DNA from: Dawidia soli
Lineage (GTDB): Bacteria; Bacteroidota; Bacteroidia; Cytophagales; Cyclobacteriaceae
Assembly (NCBI RefSeq): GCF_018598185.1
Contig: NZ_JAHESC010000014.1
Span: 78,650-142,649 of the forward strand
DNA length: 64,000 bases
Direction of reading: 5' to 3'
Shown: positions 14,602 through 22,884 of the stretch, piece by piece
Layout: every line of letters starts with the position of its first letter
Position numbering within the stretch: the stretch's first letter is position 1
Made by a program: the position numbers and the translations under genes
Notes under the pieces: model-generated
The model's database searches: none
Told to the model about the DNA's origin: nothing
What the model saw: the letters and a program-made list of their open reading frames with translations, nothing else

Positions 14602-15453
14602 TTAGTTTGATTCGTTCTGGTGATACAGGGTCAGGCCGGCGATGGGCCCTTCCAAAATGTTCTTGACCGTGATGCCCTTATCATTGGCCACCTGGCGCAG
14701 CACGTCGCTGAAGTAGAAGGCGATGGAGCCGGTAAAGTGCACTTTGAGGTCCTGGTAGTTTTTGTACTGCATCACGTTGTTCTCATAGAACTCCGAGAAG
14801 CTGCGGTATACCAGGTCGTAGCAATACGACTCTTTCAGGTGTTGGAAGAGGAACTTGGTGAAGCTTGCGAGGAAGGCGCTGGGGCGCTCCTGCTGGTATA
14901 CTTTTTCGAGGAACTCTTCGCGGGTAAGCGGAAAGCGCTCGTGGAACTGGGCGGCGAGGGTCTGCGGCAGTTTGTTGCGCAGGTAGTCTACCAGGAACTG
15001 GCGGCCCAGGTGGGCGCCCGATCCTTCGTCGGCGAGGATCCAGCCGAGGTTGGCGACGTTGTCGACAATGGCAGTACCGTCGTAAAGACAGGAGTTCGAG
15101 CCGGTGCCCATGATGCAGGCGATGCCGGCTTCATGTCCGCACAGTGCACGCGCGGCGGCGAGCAGGTCCCAGCCGATCTCGATCTGCGCTTCGGGAAAGA
15201 ACTCGAGGAACGCACTCTTGATGGTCAGCTGATTCTTTACCGACGATACGCCGGCGCCGTAGAAAAAGATCTTGCTGACGTCACCCTGATTATTGATTTT
15301 CGGCAACAGCACATCCTGCACGTTCTTTTTGAGGTCTTCGATGGGTTGGTAATACGGATTAAATCCGGGCGTGTTGGCCTGGCCTATCGATCCGTCTTTT
15401 TGAATGAATCTCCAATCGATTTTGGAGCCTCCGCTGTCTGCTATAAGAATCAT
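14602..15453 (-). CDS. BadF/BadG-type sugar kinase (probable N-acetylglucosamine/MurNAc kinase)
   Basis: A 283-residue ASKHA-fold kinase. The phosphate-1 loop DSGGSKIDW (residues 6-14), the glycine motif IMGTGSNS (about 113-120), the DEGSGAHLGRQ segment (about 142-152) and a late phosphate-2/adenosine motif (HFTGSIAFYF, then EGPIAGL) match the BadF/BadG/BcrA/BcrD family members annotated as N-acetylglucosamine kinase. It phosphorylates an amino sugar with ATP in the cytoplasm. The adjacency to murQ suggests that it handles sugars from wall turnover, perhaps both MurNAc and GlcNAc as MurK does. That substrate assignment is inference. It is the first gene of the three-gene operon with murQ and the unknown gene. 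Confidence 0.85.
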   Translation of the reverse strand: MILIADSGGSKIDWRFIQKDGSIGQANTPGFNPYYQPIEDLKKNVQDVLLPKINNQGDVSKIFFYGAGVSSVKNQLTIKSAFLEFFPEAQIEIGWDLLAAARALCGHEAGIACIMGTGSNSCLYDGTAIVDNVANLGWILADEGSGAHLGRQFLVDYLRNKLPQTLAAQFHERFPLTREEFLEKVYQQERPSAFLASFTKFLFQHLKESYCYDLVYRSFSEFYENNVMQYKNYQDLKVHFTGSIAFYFSDVLRQVANDKGITVKNILEGPIAGLTLYHQNESN

Positions 15454-15614
15454 GCGCGTGCTACTGGTTTGGCAAAATTAATCAATTGAAAGCGGGGATG
15501 CCGTCTTTCAACCTGGCAAAACTAAAAGAGTAAATAATAACAAAAAACAACCGAATGAAATGTGTTCGTGTGTCTGGTAAAATTTACAATCTTTTAATGC
15601 TTATGCTTGTCCGG

Positions 15615-15863
15615 TTATGGTAATAAACGTCCGGTAACGGTAAATTTTTCGAAAACGGAATCGGTGTGTGGTGCATCCTTGAGCTCGTCGGTGAGATCCT
15701 GCCCTGCCCAGTGCTCATAATGCTTGCCGTCCCGCCACAAACGCGAGCGGCCCACATCGTAAATGAGTCCTTTGTATGCCACCCATACCTGCGGCTTGTC
15801 CTGGCCATTGCGCAAGGCCAGTTGTGCGCGTGTGTACGTGGGAAGTGTTTCGTGTGTACTCAC
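15615..15863 (-). CDS. Cytochrome b5-like heme/steroid-binding domain protein
   Basis: An 82-residue protein consisting of one cytochrome b5-like domain: YTRAQLALRNGQDKPQVWV, then YKGLIYDV, then a single histidine-rich segment GKHYEHWAGQDLTDEL, then PHTDSVFEKF. This is the small MAPR-like bacterial form, which binds heme or hydrophobic ligands. Classical b5 has two axial histidines in an HPGG context; here HPGG is absent. The start is GTG at 15861-15863, overlapping the TGA stop of the RDD gene by four bases (GTGA), so it is translationally coupled to that membrane protein. The redox or binding partner is unknown. Confidence 0.8.
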   Translation of the reverse strand: MSTHETLPTYTRAQLALRNGQDKPQVWVAYKGLIYDVGRSRLWRDGKHYEHWAGQDLTDELKDAPHTDSVFEKFTVTGRLLP

Positions 15864-16573
15864 TTGCCGGCCGTCAGTTGGCTGTAGTCTTTGAGGATCG
15901 TCGTCAGGAATGCCTCGAAGGTCATGTCGGTCTGTATGCCCAGCTTGGTCTTGATCTTTTCGGTGACGATCATGGCCGGATGCAGGTTGTCGTGGCGGCG
16001 ATATACCTCCAGCGCTTGCTGGATCAGCTCGGCATCGCGGTCGGTGAGCATCGTCACGTTGGGGAACTGGGGCACATAATCTTCCGCCGCGAGCGTGAAG
16101 ATCTCGGCGGCGGTGACGTCTTGCTGCTTGACCAGCTTTACGACCGTCGTGCCTGCAGCGATATCGCCCAGGCGTTGGCCGCGGCCGTTCCAGGCGATGG
16201 TGATCACCGCGATCATGCCTTGCGCTGCCTGTACTTCGATGAGGCGCAGCAGCCACCGCAGCAGGTAGTTGCCGATGGTGGCGGGCGTACCATCCGTACG
16301 TACGACTTTGATCTTCATTTGCCGTTTGCCCGGGCTCTGGCCATCCATGAATATTTCGAACAGGAGGTGATAGAGTATCGACGGGATGACCAGCACCGAA
16401 ATGCCCATGGCGGCGGAGTCGATCTCTACGAGGCTCATGCCATAGGCCATGAGCACGATGTAGGCTACGACGATGACGGTGTCAATCAGGCCGGCTGCCA
16501 TGCGGTCGCCCAGGGAAGCAACGGGGTATTGAATAAAAACATTTTGCGTTGTCCGTACACTTACAGTTTGCAT
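15860..16573 (-). CDS. RDD family membrane protein
   Basis: A 237-residue membrane protein of the RDD family, with the eponymous elements ASLGDRMAAGLIDTVIV (Arg-Asp at about residues 23-31) and a later GQRLGDIAAGTTVV. Three hydrophobic segments (about 24-45, 50-72, 110-128) precede a soluble C-terminal region of about 95 residues. The RDD domain may act in transport or as a small-molecule sensor, but its role is mostly unproven. The gene is divergent from the SpoIIM-DUF4129-MoxR-DUF58 operon, a neighbourhood that recurs in Bacteroidota, here with a dipeptidase gene inserted between. I chose the start at Met 16573 because the longer frame is low-complexity antisense to the dipeptidase. Confidence 0.8.
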   Translation of the reverse strand: MQTVSVRTTQNVFIQYPVASLGDRMAAGLIDTVIVVAYIVLMAYGMSLVEIDSAAMGISVLVIPSILYHLLFEIFMDGQSPGKRQMKIKVVRTDGTPATIGNYLLRWLLRLIEVQAAQGMIAVITIAWNGRGQRLGDIAAGTTVVKLVKQQDVTAAEIFTLAAEDYVPQFPNVTMLTDRDAELIQQALEVYRRHDNLHPAMIVTEKIKTKLGIQTDMTFEAFLTTILKDYSQLTAGK

Positions 16574-16632
16574 CAGGAAGGAAATTCGATAACTTTTCCG
16601 TTGTAAAGATAATGCAAATAGAACTCTGGACG

Positions 16633-17877
16633 ATGCGCAAACATTACGCTCTTGTAACGATCCTGCTGGCGGTCCTGGCCGGCTGCCGCCCCGGTCCTGT
16701 TGACTACGCGGCCCTGCCCGACGACCAGCTGCGCCGTGTGGCCGACTCGCTGGCACAGGTCTTCATTCTGGCCGACGGCCACGTGGACCTGCCCTACCGG
16801 CTCAACGTGCGGCACTTCCGGCTGGAGCGCGAGTTCCTGGGCATTCCGCTCCAGTCGAATACGGGCGACTTTGACTACGTGCGTGCCCGCCGGGGCGGGT
16901 TGGACGCGCCGTTCATGTCGATCTATATTCCCGCTTCCTACCAGCAGTTGCCCGACAAGGGCAAGGCTTATGCAGACTCGGTCATCAGCATGGTGACCGG
17001 TATCACCGACTCGCTGTCGGACAAGTTTGCCTTTGCCGGTACTCCCGCCGAGGTCGAGGCCAACACCCGGGCAGGCAAGATCTCTTTGCCCATGGGCATG
17101 GAGAACGGCGCCCCGATCGGCAACGACCTGAAGAACCTGGAGCACTTTTACAAACGCGGCGTTCGCTACATCACGCTGACCCACAGCAGGGACAACCAGA
17201 TCTGTGACTCGTCGGGCGACACCACGCACACGTGGAACGGCCTGAGCCCTTTCGGACGCGACGTGGTCAACGAAATGAACCGCCTGGGCATCATGGTGGA
17301 TATCTCACACGTTGACGACAGCACATTCTACCAGGTCCTGGCGATGACAAAGGTGCCGTGCATTGCCTCGCACTCGTCGTGCCGTGTTTTTGCACCCACT
17401 GTCAAACGCGACATGACCGACGATATGATCCAGAAGATGGGTGAGCATGGCGGCGTGATCCACATTAACTTTTACAATGCTTTTCTGGACTCGGCGGTCG
17501 TGAACCGTAACCAGGAGAACCGCGCCAGGCTGGCGGCCTTATTGGAAGCGAAGCATCTGAAGTATACCGACTCGCTGGCCAAGCCGATCGTGGAGCAGTT
17601 CCGTCAGGACAACCCGTCGCTGAACACCGATGTAGAGATGGTGGCCAACCACATCGACCATGTCGTAAAGCTGGCGGGCATCGACCACGTGGGGTTAGGC
17701 TCGGACTTCGACGGTGTGGACGGCGATCTGCCCACGGGCCTGGAGGATGTTTCCAAGTATCCCAACCTGCTGTACGTCTTGTTGAAACGCGGTTACTCGC
17801 CGGAAGACATCGAGAAGATCTGCAGCAAAAACACGTTTCGTGTGTGGAACGCCGCGCTGGCGGCAGCCCGGCGGTAA
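16633..17877 (+). CDS. Membrane dipeptidase family M19 lipoprotein
   Basis: A 414-residue M19 (renal dipeptidase-like) zinc dipeptidase. The start at 16633 gives a lipoprotein signal (hydrophobic 6-15, lipobox LAGC), so the enzyme is probably anchored in the periplasm or outer membrane. Family motifs follow in order: ADGHVDLPYR (metal His-Asp), GMENGAPIGNDLKN, YITLTHSRDN, VDISHVDDSTF, CIASHSSCR and GLGSDFDGVDGDLP. Histidine metal ligands are present in DGHVD, LTHS and ASHSS. It hydrolyses dipeptides, often D-amino-acid-containing ones. It lies between the divergent RDD gene and the SpoIIM-like gene and may take part in peptidoglycan peptide turnover, matching nearby murQ. Longer starts at 16549 and 16612 would bury the lipobox. 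Confidence 0.9.
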   Translation: MRKHYALVTILLAVLAGCRPGPVDYAALPDDQLRRVADSLAQVFILADGHVDLPYRLNVRHFRLEREFLGIPLQSNTGDFDYVRARRGGLDAPFMSIYIPASYQQLPDKGKAYADSVISMVTGITDSLSDKFAFAGTPAEVEANTRAGKISLPMGMENGAPIGNDLKNLEHFYKRGVRYITLTHSRDNQICDSSGDTTHTWNGLSPFGRDVVNEMNRLGIMVDISHVDDSTFYQVLAMTKVPCIASHSSCRVFAPTVKRDMTDDMIQKMGEHGGVIHINFYNAFLDSAVVNRNQENRARLAALLEAKHLKYTDSLAKPIVEQFRQDNPSLNTDVEMVANHIDHVVKLAGIDHVGLGSDFDGVDGDLPTGLEDVSKYPNLLYVLLKRGYSPEDIEKICSKNTFRVWNAALAAARR

Positions 17878-17973
17878 ACGGCAAAAATATTTTCGGCCAA
17901 TGACAACGGCTGCGCGTGTATGCCGTTTAGAAATTGTGCATTTTTGGCATCCGCATGAGCGGAGCATATCCCT

Positions 17974-18942
17974 GTGAGAGAGGCTGCATTTGTAAAACGA
18001 AACCAGGCGCGGTGGCAGGAGTTTGAAAGAACACTGTCCGCACAGGCGGCATCCACCCCTGACAAGCTGGCCGAAGTCTTCATTCAGATCACCGACGATC
18101 TTTCCTTCGCCCGCACGCAGTACCCGGACAGCCGCGTCACGACGTACCTCAACAATCTGGCCTCCAAGATCCACCTGGAGATCTACAAAAACAAAAAAGA
18201 AGACCGGAGCCGCTTCCGCACGTTCTGGACGCACGAGATCCCTTCGGCGGTATATGCCAGCCGGAAGCAGATGCTGTATGCGCTGCTGATCTTTATGATC
18301 GCCGGTGTCGTAGGGGTGGTCTCTACGTTGTATGACGACACGTTTACGCGCCTGATCCTGGGCGACTATTACGTTAACATGACACTCGACAATATTCACA
18401 ACGGCAACCCCACCGCCGTGTATGAAAGCAGCAACGAGAGCGACATGTTCTTTCGCATCACCCTGAACAACATCATGGTGGCCTTCCGGGCCTTTGCGGC
18501 CGGGGCCGTGTCTTCCATCTTTACCGGACTGTTGCTTTTCTACAACGGCCTGATGGTCGGTACCTTTATGACATTCTTTTATACCGAGCAACAGCTGACG
18601 CAAGGCGGCCCTGTGGTGATGCTGCACGGCACCATCGAGCTGACGTCGATCGTCATCGCCGGCGGTGCGGGCTTTGTCATGGGCAATAGCGTGCTCTTTC
18701 CGGGGACGTACTCCCGTCTTGCCTCCTTTAAGCGCGGCGCGTTGCGCGGCGTAAAGATCGCGGTGGGACTCGTGCCGTTCTTTATCATTGCCGGCTTTAT
18801 CGAGTCGTTTGTTACCCGTTATGCGTTTATGCATTGGGGACTGAAGGTCCTGATCATCGGCCTGTCTGCTTTTATCATGTTGTTCTATTTTGTTTACCAT
18901 CCTTATCGCCTAGCCAAACATGGAAAACTTCACGTTGATTGA
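17974..18942 (+). CDS. Stage II sporulation protein M-like (SpoIIM/DUF95) membrane protein
   Basis: A 322-residue membrane protein with GTG start, beginning MREAAFVKRNQARWQEFE, the usual start of the family. A cytoplasmic helical N-terminus (about 1-100) precedes five to six membrane helices. The SpoIIM-like region includes NNIMVAFRAFAAGA, FYNGLMVGTF and HGTIELTSIVIAGGAGF. In sporulating Firmicutes SpoIIM works in engulfment; this non-sporulating lineage keeps it in an operon with MoxR and DUF58 genes, where it is thought to act in an envelope complex. It heads the operon, and its end overlaps the next gene by 23 bases. Confidence 0.85.
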   Translation: MREAAFVKRNQARWQEFERTLSAQAASTPDKLAEVFIQITDDLSFARTQYPDSRVTTYLNNLASKIHLEIYKNKKEDRSRFRTFWTHEIPSAVYASRKQMLYALLIFMIAGVVGVVSTLYDDTFTRLILGDYYVNMTLDNIHNGNPTAVYESSNESDMFFRITLNNIMVAFRAFAAGAVSSIFTGLLLFYNGLMVGTFMTFFYTEQQLTQGGPVVMLHGTIELTSIVIAGGAGFVMGNSVLFPGTYSRLASFKRGALRGVKIAVGLVPFFIIAGFIESFVTRYAFMHWGLKVLIIGLSAFIMLFYFVYHPYRLAKHGKLHVD

Positions 18943-19927
18943 GTATCAGAAAGAGCGCGACTTTAGTCAGAAGATGAGTGTCGTGTTCGAGTTCATCCGG
19001 CAAAATTTCAAGTCGCTGTCGCGGTCCCTGCTTTTTATCGCCGGGCCTCCGGTAGCGGTCGGCGCCATCTTCATCAACGACTTCTTTAACCGGATCCTGG
19101 GTTTTAGCAAGGCTGCGCGTGGCAACGCCTATGGCTCGGGTGTTGAAAATATCGAAGAGTACTTCACGTCGATCACGTTCCTGCTGCAGATCGTCGGGAT
19201 CCTGGGCTTTCTGTGGATCGGGGGTGTGATTACCATCGCCTGTGTCTATGGCTACATGCAGCTATACCGCGAGAAGGGCAGCAACCAGATCGAAGTAAGC
19301 GAGGTGTGGGGCTATGTGCGCCGAAACTTCGGGCGATACTTCGGTACGCTGACGGCATACTTTTTTCTGAGCATCATCGCCTTTACGATCCTCTCCATAC
19401 CGCTGATGCTGTTGATGGGCGTGGCCGCTACTATCAGTCCCTTTCTGACCATCTTCTTTGTGCTCGGCTTTTATGCCGGGGCCGGTTTACTGGGGATGAA
19501 CCTGTCGATGATCTTTATCATCCGGGCCGTGGAGCCGGTGAGCTTCTTCGACGGTGTGCAACGACTTATCTACCTGATACGGGGTAAGATGTGGAGCACC
19601 TTCGGCGTGGGCGCATTGAACACGCTGATCCAGTCGGTCGTTTCAGGTGTGTTCCTGATCCCCTGGTATATTATTCTGGTTCTCTCGTTCCTGCACGAGG
19701 TGGATGGCGCCGAGTTCCAGGAGCCTTCGGCTGTCTGGAACGCCGTGGGATCGGTGTTCTTTATTCTCTATTTCATTTGCAATATCATGCTGTATGCGCT
19801 CCCGTTGCTGGGGCTGGCGTTTCAATACTATAACCTGGTAGAGCTCAAGGAAGCCCGGGGCCTGCTGAACAACCTGGAATCTTTTGGAGAAACCAGTGCT
19901 CCTAAACAAACCGATGAACATTACTAG
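18920..19927 (+). CDS. Multi-helix membrane protein of the MoxR operon
   Basis: A 335-residue integral membrane protein with about six hydrophobic segments (near residues 35-52, 85-110, 140-165, 170-200, 225-250, 270-300) and a cytoplasmic start rich in charge (MENFTLIEYQKERDFSQKM). I do not recognise a named domain. Proteins in this position are conserved alongside SpoIIM-like, DUF4129, DUF4350, MoxR and DUF58 genes in Bacteroidota, and look somewhat like the membrane domain of glycerophosphodiester phosphodiesterases. It overlaps both neighbours (23 bp upstream, 14 bp downstream), so it is certainly translated with them. Confidence 0.7.
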   Translation: MENFTLIEYQKERDFSQKMSVVFEFIRQNFKSLSRSLLFIAGPPVAVGAIFINDFFNRILGFSKAARGNAYGSGVENIEEYFTSITFLLQIVGILGFLWIGGVITIACVYGYMQLYREKGSNQIEVSEVWGYVRRNFGRYFGTLTAYFFLSIIAFTILSIPLMLLMGVAATISPFLTIFFVLGFYAGAGLLGMNLSMIFIIRAVEPVSFFDGVQRLIYLIRGKMWSTFGVGALNTLIQSVVSGVFLIPWYIILVLSFLHEVDGAEFQEPSAVWNAVGSVFFILYFICNIMLYALPLLGLAFQYYNLVELKEARGLLNNLESFGETSAPKQTDEHY

Positions 19928-20696
19928 ATCGTTCTTCTTTCTTTTCCTGTTGACGCTGGCGGCCGGTGCTTATGCACAGGAAGCCCCGGCGCCGGAGACT
20001 GCCATTGACACCCTGGTGGATGCGGTCGTGGAAGCGGAAGACGATGACAAAGTGCCGGAGGTTGCTCCGCCCGACGACAGCACGGTGATCCGGGCCCGGA
20101 GCATGGACCCGGCCAGGTTGCGGCAAATGCAGGAGGACCCCGAGATGGACTACGGGCAAGACAGCCCGGCGGTGGTAGGGCTGTGGGACCGGTTAATGAT
20201 GTGGCTGGTCATGATCATCCGCTGGCTATTCTTTATGGGTGAATCGACGGATTGGGGCAATGTGATCGTCGGCATCCTGGTGGTGGGTATTTTGACCTAT
20301 GTCATTCTGCGGTTGCTGAAGATCGACGCCCTCAACATGCTTCGTTCGAAGAGCCGGAGCACGCTGCACCACACTGTGCTGGAGGAGAACATCCACGAGA
20401 TGGACTTTGACAAGCTGATCGCCGATGCGCTGGCCGATCACGCCTACCGCCTGGCGATACGATTAACGTTCTTGTATAGCCTGAAACTGCTCTCCGACCG
20501 GCAGCACATTCATTGGGAGCCGGGCAAGACCAACCACGATTACCTGCGCGAGTTGTCGGTGGCCGAGCTGAAGACCGGCTTTCGCGAGCTGAACTTCTAC
20601 TTTGAAAATGCGTGGTATGGTAACTTCGCCATCACGGGCGAGCACTACCAGCGCGTGAACAATATCTTCAACACCTGGAAAACCAACCTGCGTTGA
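19914..20696 (+). CDS. DUF4129 domain protein
   Basis: A 260-residue protein with a signal peptide (about residues 1-22, ending AYAQ), an acidic Pro-rich linker (EAPAPETAIDTLV onwards), one or two membrane helices (about 80-120) and a C-terminal DUF4129 domain (about 150-260). The domain is recognisable from LADHAYRLAIRLTFLYSLKLL, LRELSVAELKTGF and YFENAWYGN, a helical bundle typical of this operon. The start at 19914 is chosen because it gives a proper signal peptide. Its stop overlaps the start of the DUF4350 gene (TTGA). DUF4129 proteins are often linked to transglutaminase-like and MoxR/DUF58 systems. The biochemical role is unknown. Confidence 0.8.
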   Translation: MNITRSFFFLFLLTLAAGAYAQEAPAPETAIDTLVDAVVEAEDDDKVPEVAPPDDSTVIRARSMDPARLRQMQEDPEMDYGQDSPAVVGLWDRLMMWLVMIIRWLFFMGESTDWGNVIVGILVVGILTYVILRLLKIDALNMLRSKSRSTLHHTVLEENIHEMDFDKLIADALADHAYRLAIRLTFLYSLKLLSDRQHIHWEPGKTNHDYLRELSVAELKTGFRELNFYFENAWYGNFAITGEHYQRVNNIFNTWKTNLR

Positions 20697-21889
20697 AAAA
20701 GGATTGGAAATATATCTTCTACCTCGGCGGCGCCGTCATGATCTACGTGGCCTTTAACCTGCTGGCCCCGCGGCAACTGGACTGGCGTGTGACGTATTAC
20801 CACAAACACAAGATCCCGTTTGGAGGCTATGCGCTCAATACCCTGGTGCACGACCAGTTCTCCGATCGCGACATTGTACAAAATAACGAGACGTTGTATG
20901 AGCTGTACGACAGCGTACACACGCCGATGAACCTGCTGATCGTCGCCTCGAGCTTCTCGCCCGGCGACGAAGAGGTGCAGGCGATGCTGGGAAACGTTGC
21001 GCTGGGCGGTCATGCGCTCCTTTCTGTGGGCAGTCTGTATGGCAAGCTGTCGGATACGCTCGGGATCGATATCACCAACTACTTCTACGAAGACGGCTAT
21101 AACCAGTACATCACCGACACGAAGGACAGCACGTACTTTCGCTTTTCCAACGCGGGGCTACCGGACACTGCACACTACATCTACCCGCGGAAAAATATGG
21201 GTGAGCGCATCTCCGTCACCAACGATTCGCTGGATGTGCGTGTGGCTGCGGTAAACGACCTGGGCATGGCCGTGACGGTGACGATTCCCTGGGGCAAGGG
21301 CCGGATCATTCTTAACAGCACGCCGATGATCTTTACCAACGCCTATATCCTGTCGGGTGAAAACCATCGCTTTGCGGCCACCACGCTTTCATACCTGCCC
21401 GACAACGACCTGCTGTGGACGGAGTTTTATGAGCTGGGCCGCATGGAGGCTCAGACGCCCCTGCGCTATATCCTTACCACGCCTGCGCTGCGGTGGGCTT
21501 ACTTCATCACCATCCTGGCGTTGCTGCTCTTCATTTTGTTTGAAGCCAAACGTCGTCAGCGCACGATCCCCATCATCAAGCCGGTGGCCAACACTACCCT
21601 GGAGTTTGTTCGCACCATCGGCGACCTGTATTACCAGCACGGCGACCACAAAGACATTGCCGAAAAGCTCATTACCTACTGGCTCGAGCACGTGCGAACG
21701 CGCTACTGGCTTTCTACCACCAAGCTGGACGACGCTTTTACGGAGGCACTCATCCGCAAATCGGGCAAGCCGGCAGACGATGTTCGCGCGTTGGTGAATG
21801 TCGTTCGCCTGATCCAGTCCAGGCCCGACGTGGCGCTGGACCGCCTGATCGACCTCAACGACCGTATTGAAAAATTCAATCTCTCCTAG
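20693..21889 (+). CDS. DUF4350 domain protein
   Basis: A 398-residue protein with TTG start overlapping the upstream stop codon. An N-terminal membrane helix (about 7-26) is followed by the DUF4350 periplasmic domain (about 40-235). This looks like a GATase-like fold with the segments FGGYALNTLVHDQF, LLIVASSFSPGDEEVQAM and GKGRIILNSTPMIFTN. A second membrane helix (about 263-285, RWAYFITILALLLFILF) precedes a cytoplasmic C-terminal part. The family normally accompanies DUF4129, MoxR and DUF58 proteins, as here, and probably forms one membrane complex with them. The TTG start is supported by the four-base coupling. Confidence 0.8.
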   Translation: MKKDWKYIFYLGGAVMIYVAFNLLAPRQLDWRVTYYHKHKIPFGGYALNTLVHDQFSDRDIVQNNETLYELYDSVHTPMNLLIVASSFSPGDEEVQAMLGNVALGGHALLSVGSLYGKLSDTLGIDITNYFYEDGYNQYITDTKDSTYFRFSNAGLPDTAHYIYPRKNMGERISVTNDSLDVRVAAVNDLGMAVTVTIPWGKGRIILNSTPMIFTNAYILSGENHRFAATTLSYLPDNDLLWTEFYELGRMEAQTPLRYILTTPALRWAYFITILALLLFILFEAKRRQRTIPIIKPVANTTLEFVRTIGDLYYQHGDHKDIAEKLITYWLEHVRTRYWLSTTKLDDAFTEALIRKSGKPADDVRALVNVVRLIQSRPDVALDRLIDLNDRIEKFNLS

Positions 21890-21906
21890 CTACAAAACAC
21901 ATCATC

Positions 21907-22884
21907 ATGGAAGAAAAAGCATTTGAAAGCCGCGTAGACCTTAGCGCCCTCAACGCCAGTGTAACACGCATTCGCGAAGAGATCGGCAAAGTGATCGTGG
22001 GCCAGGAAGCGATGATCGACCTGCTCATCACGGCGATCCTGGCCGATGGCCACGTGCTGATCGAAGGCGTACCGGGAGTAGCCAAGACGTTAACGGCTAA
22101 ACTGCTGTCGCGGATCATCTCGGTAAAATTCTCGCGCATTCAGTTCACACCCGACCTGATGCCGTCGGACGTGCTGGGTACTTCTGTCTTCAACGTTAAA
22201 AAGACTGAGTTTGAATTTAAGGCCGGTCCGATCTTCTCCAACATCGTCCTGATCGACGAGATCAACCGCGCCCCGGCCAAGACGCAGGCGGCGTTGTTTG
22301 AGGTGATGGAAGAGCGGCAGGTTACGATCGACGGTACTACGTATCCGTTCGAGTATCCTTACCTCGTGGTCGCTACGCAAAACCCGGTCGAGCACGAAGG
22401 CACCTACCGGCTGCCGGAGGCCCAGCTGGACCGCTTCCTGTTTAAGATCACGGTGGGCTATCCCGAGCTGCTGCAGGAAGTATCGATCCTCGCGAATCAC
22501 CACCGCCGCCGGGGTACCGTGGCGTTGGACGAAGTGAACCCCGTGCTGACCGTCGACCAGATCCGGCAGGTGCGTGAGGCGGTGCAGCAAATACACATTG
22601 AAGAGAACCTGGTGCACTATATCGCCAGCATCATGCACGAGACGCGTAACAACCCGGCGCTCTTCCTCGGCGCTTCGCCGCGGGCGTCGATCGCGATCCT
22701 GAACAGTGCCAAGGCCTATGCGGCGATCAACGGCCGCGACTTTGTCACGCCGGAAGATATCAAGTATATCGCGTTGCCGGTGCTGCGCCACCGCCTGGTG
22801 CTGACGCCTGACAAAGAGATGGAGGGTGTCACGACGGACGAGGTGGTAAGACAGATCGTCGACAAAATCGAAGTACCCCGCTAG
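21907..22884 (+). CDS. MoxR-type AAA+ ATPase
   Basis: A 325-residue AAA+ chaperone-like ATPase. Walker A GVPGVAKT is at residues 54-61, Walker B VLIDE at 114-118 with the following NRAPAKTQAALFEVMEE, sensor 1 ATQNP near 158, and the arginine-finger region PEAQLDRF near 171-178. MoxR ATPases remodel or activate partner proteins, commonly a von Willebrand A/DUF58 protein encoded next door, exactly as here. It lies 17 bases after the DUF4350 gene, and its TAG stop overlaps the GTG start of the DUF58 gene. It acts in the cytoplasm at the membrane complex formed by the rest of the operon. Confidence 0.93.
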   Translation: MEEKAFESRVDLSALNASVTRIREEIGKVIVGQEAMIDLLITAILADGHVLIEGVPGVAKTLTAKLLSRIISVKFSRIQFTPDLMPSDVLGTSVFNVKKTEFEFKAGPIFSNIVLIDEINRAPAKTQAALFEVMEERQVTIDGTTYPFEYPYLVVATQNPVEHEGTYRLPEAQLDRFLFKITVGYPELLQEVSILANHHRRRGTVALDEVNPVLTVDQIRQVREAVQQIHIEENLVHYIASIMHETRNNPALFLGASPRASIAILNSAKAYAAINGRDFVTPEDIKYIALPVLRHRLVLTPDKEMEGVTTDEVVRQIVDKIEVPR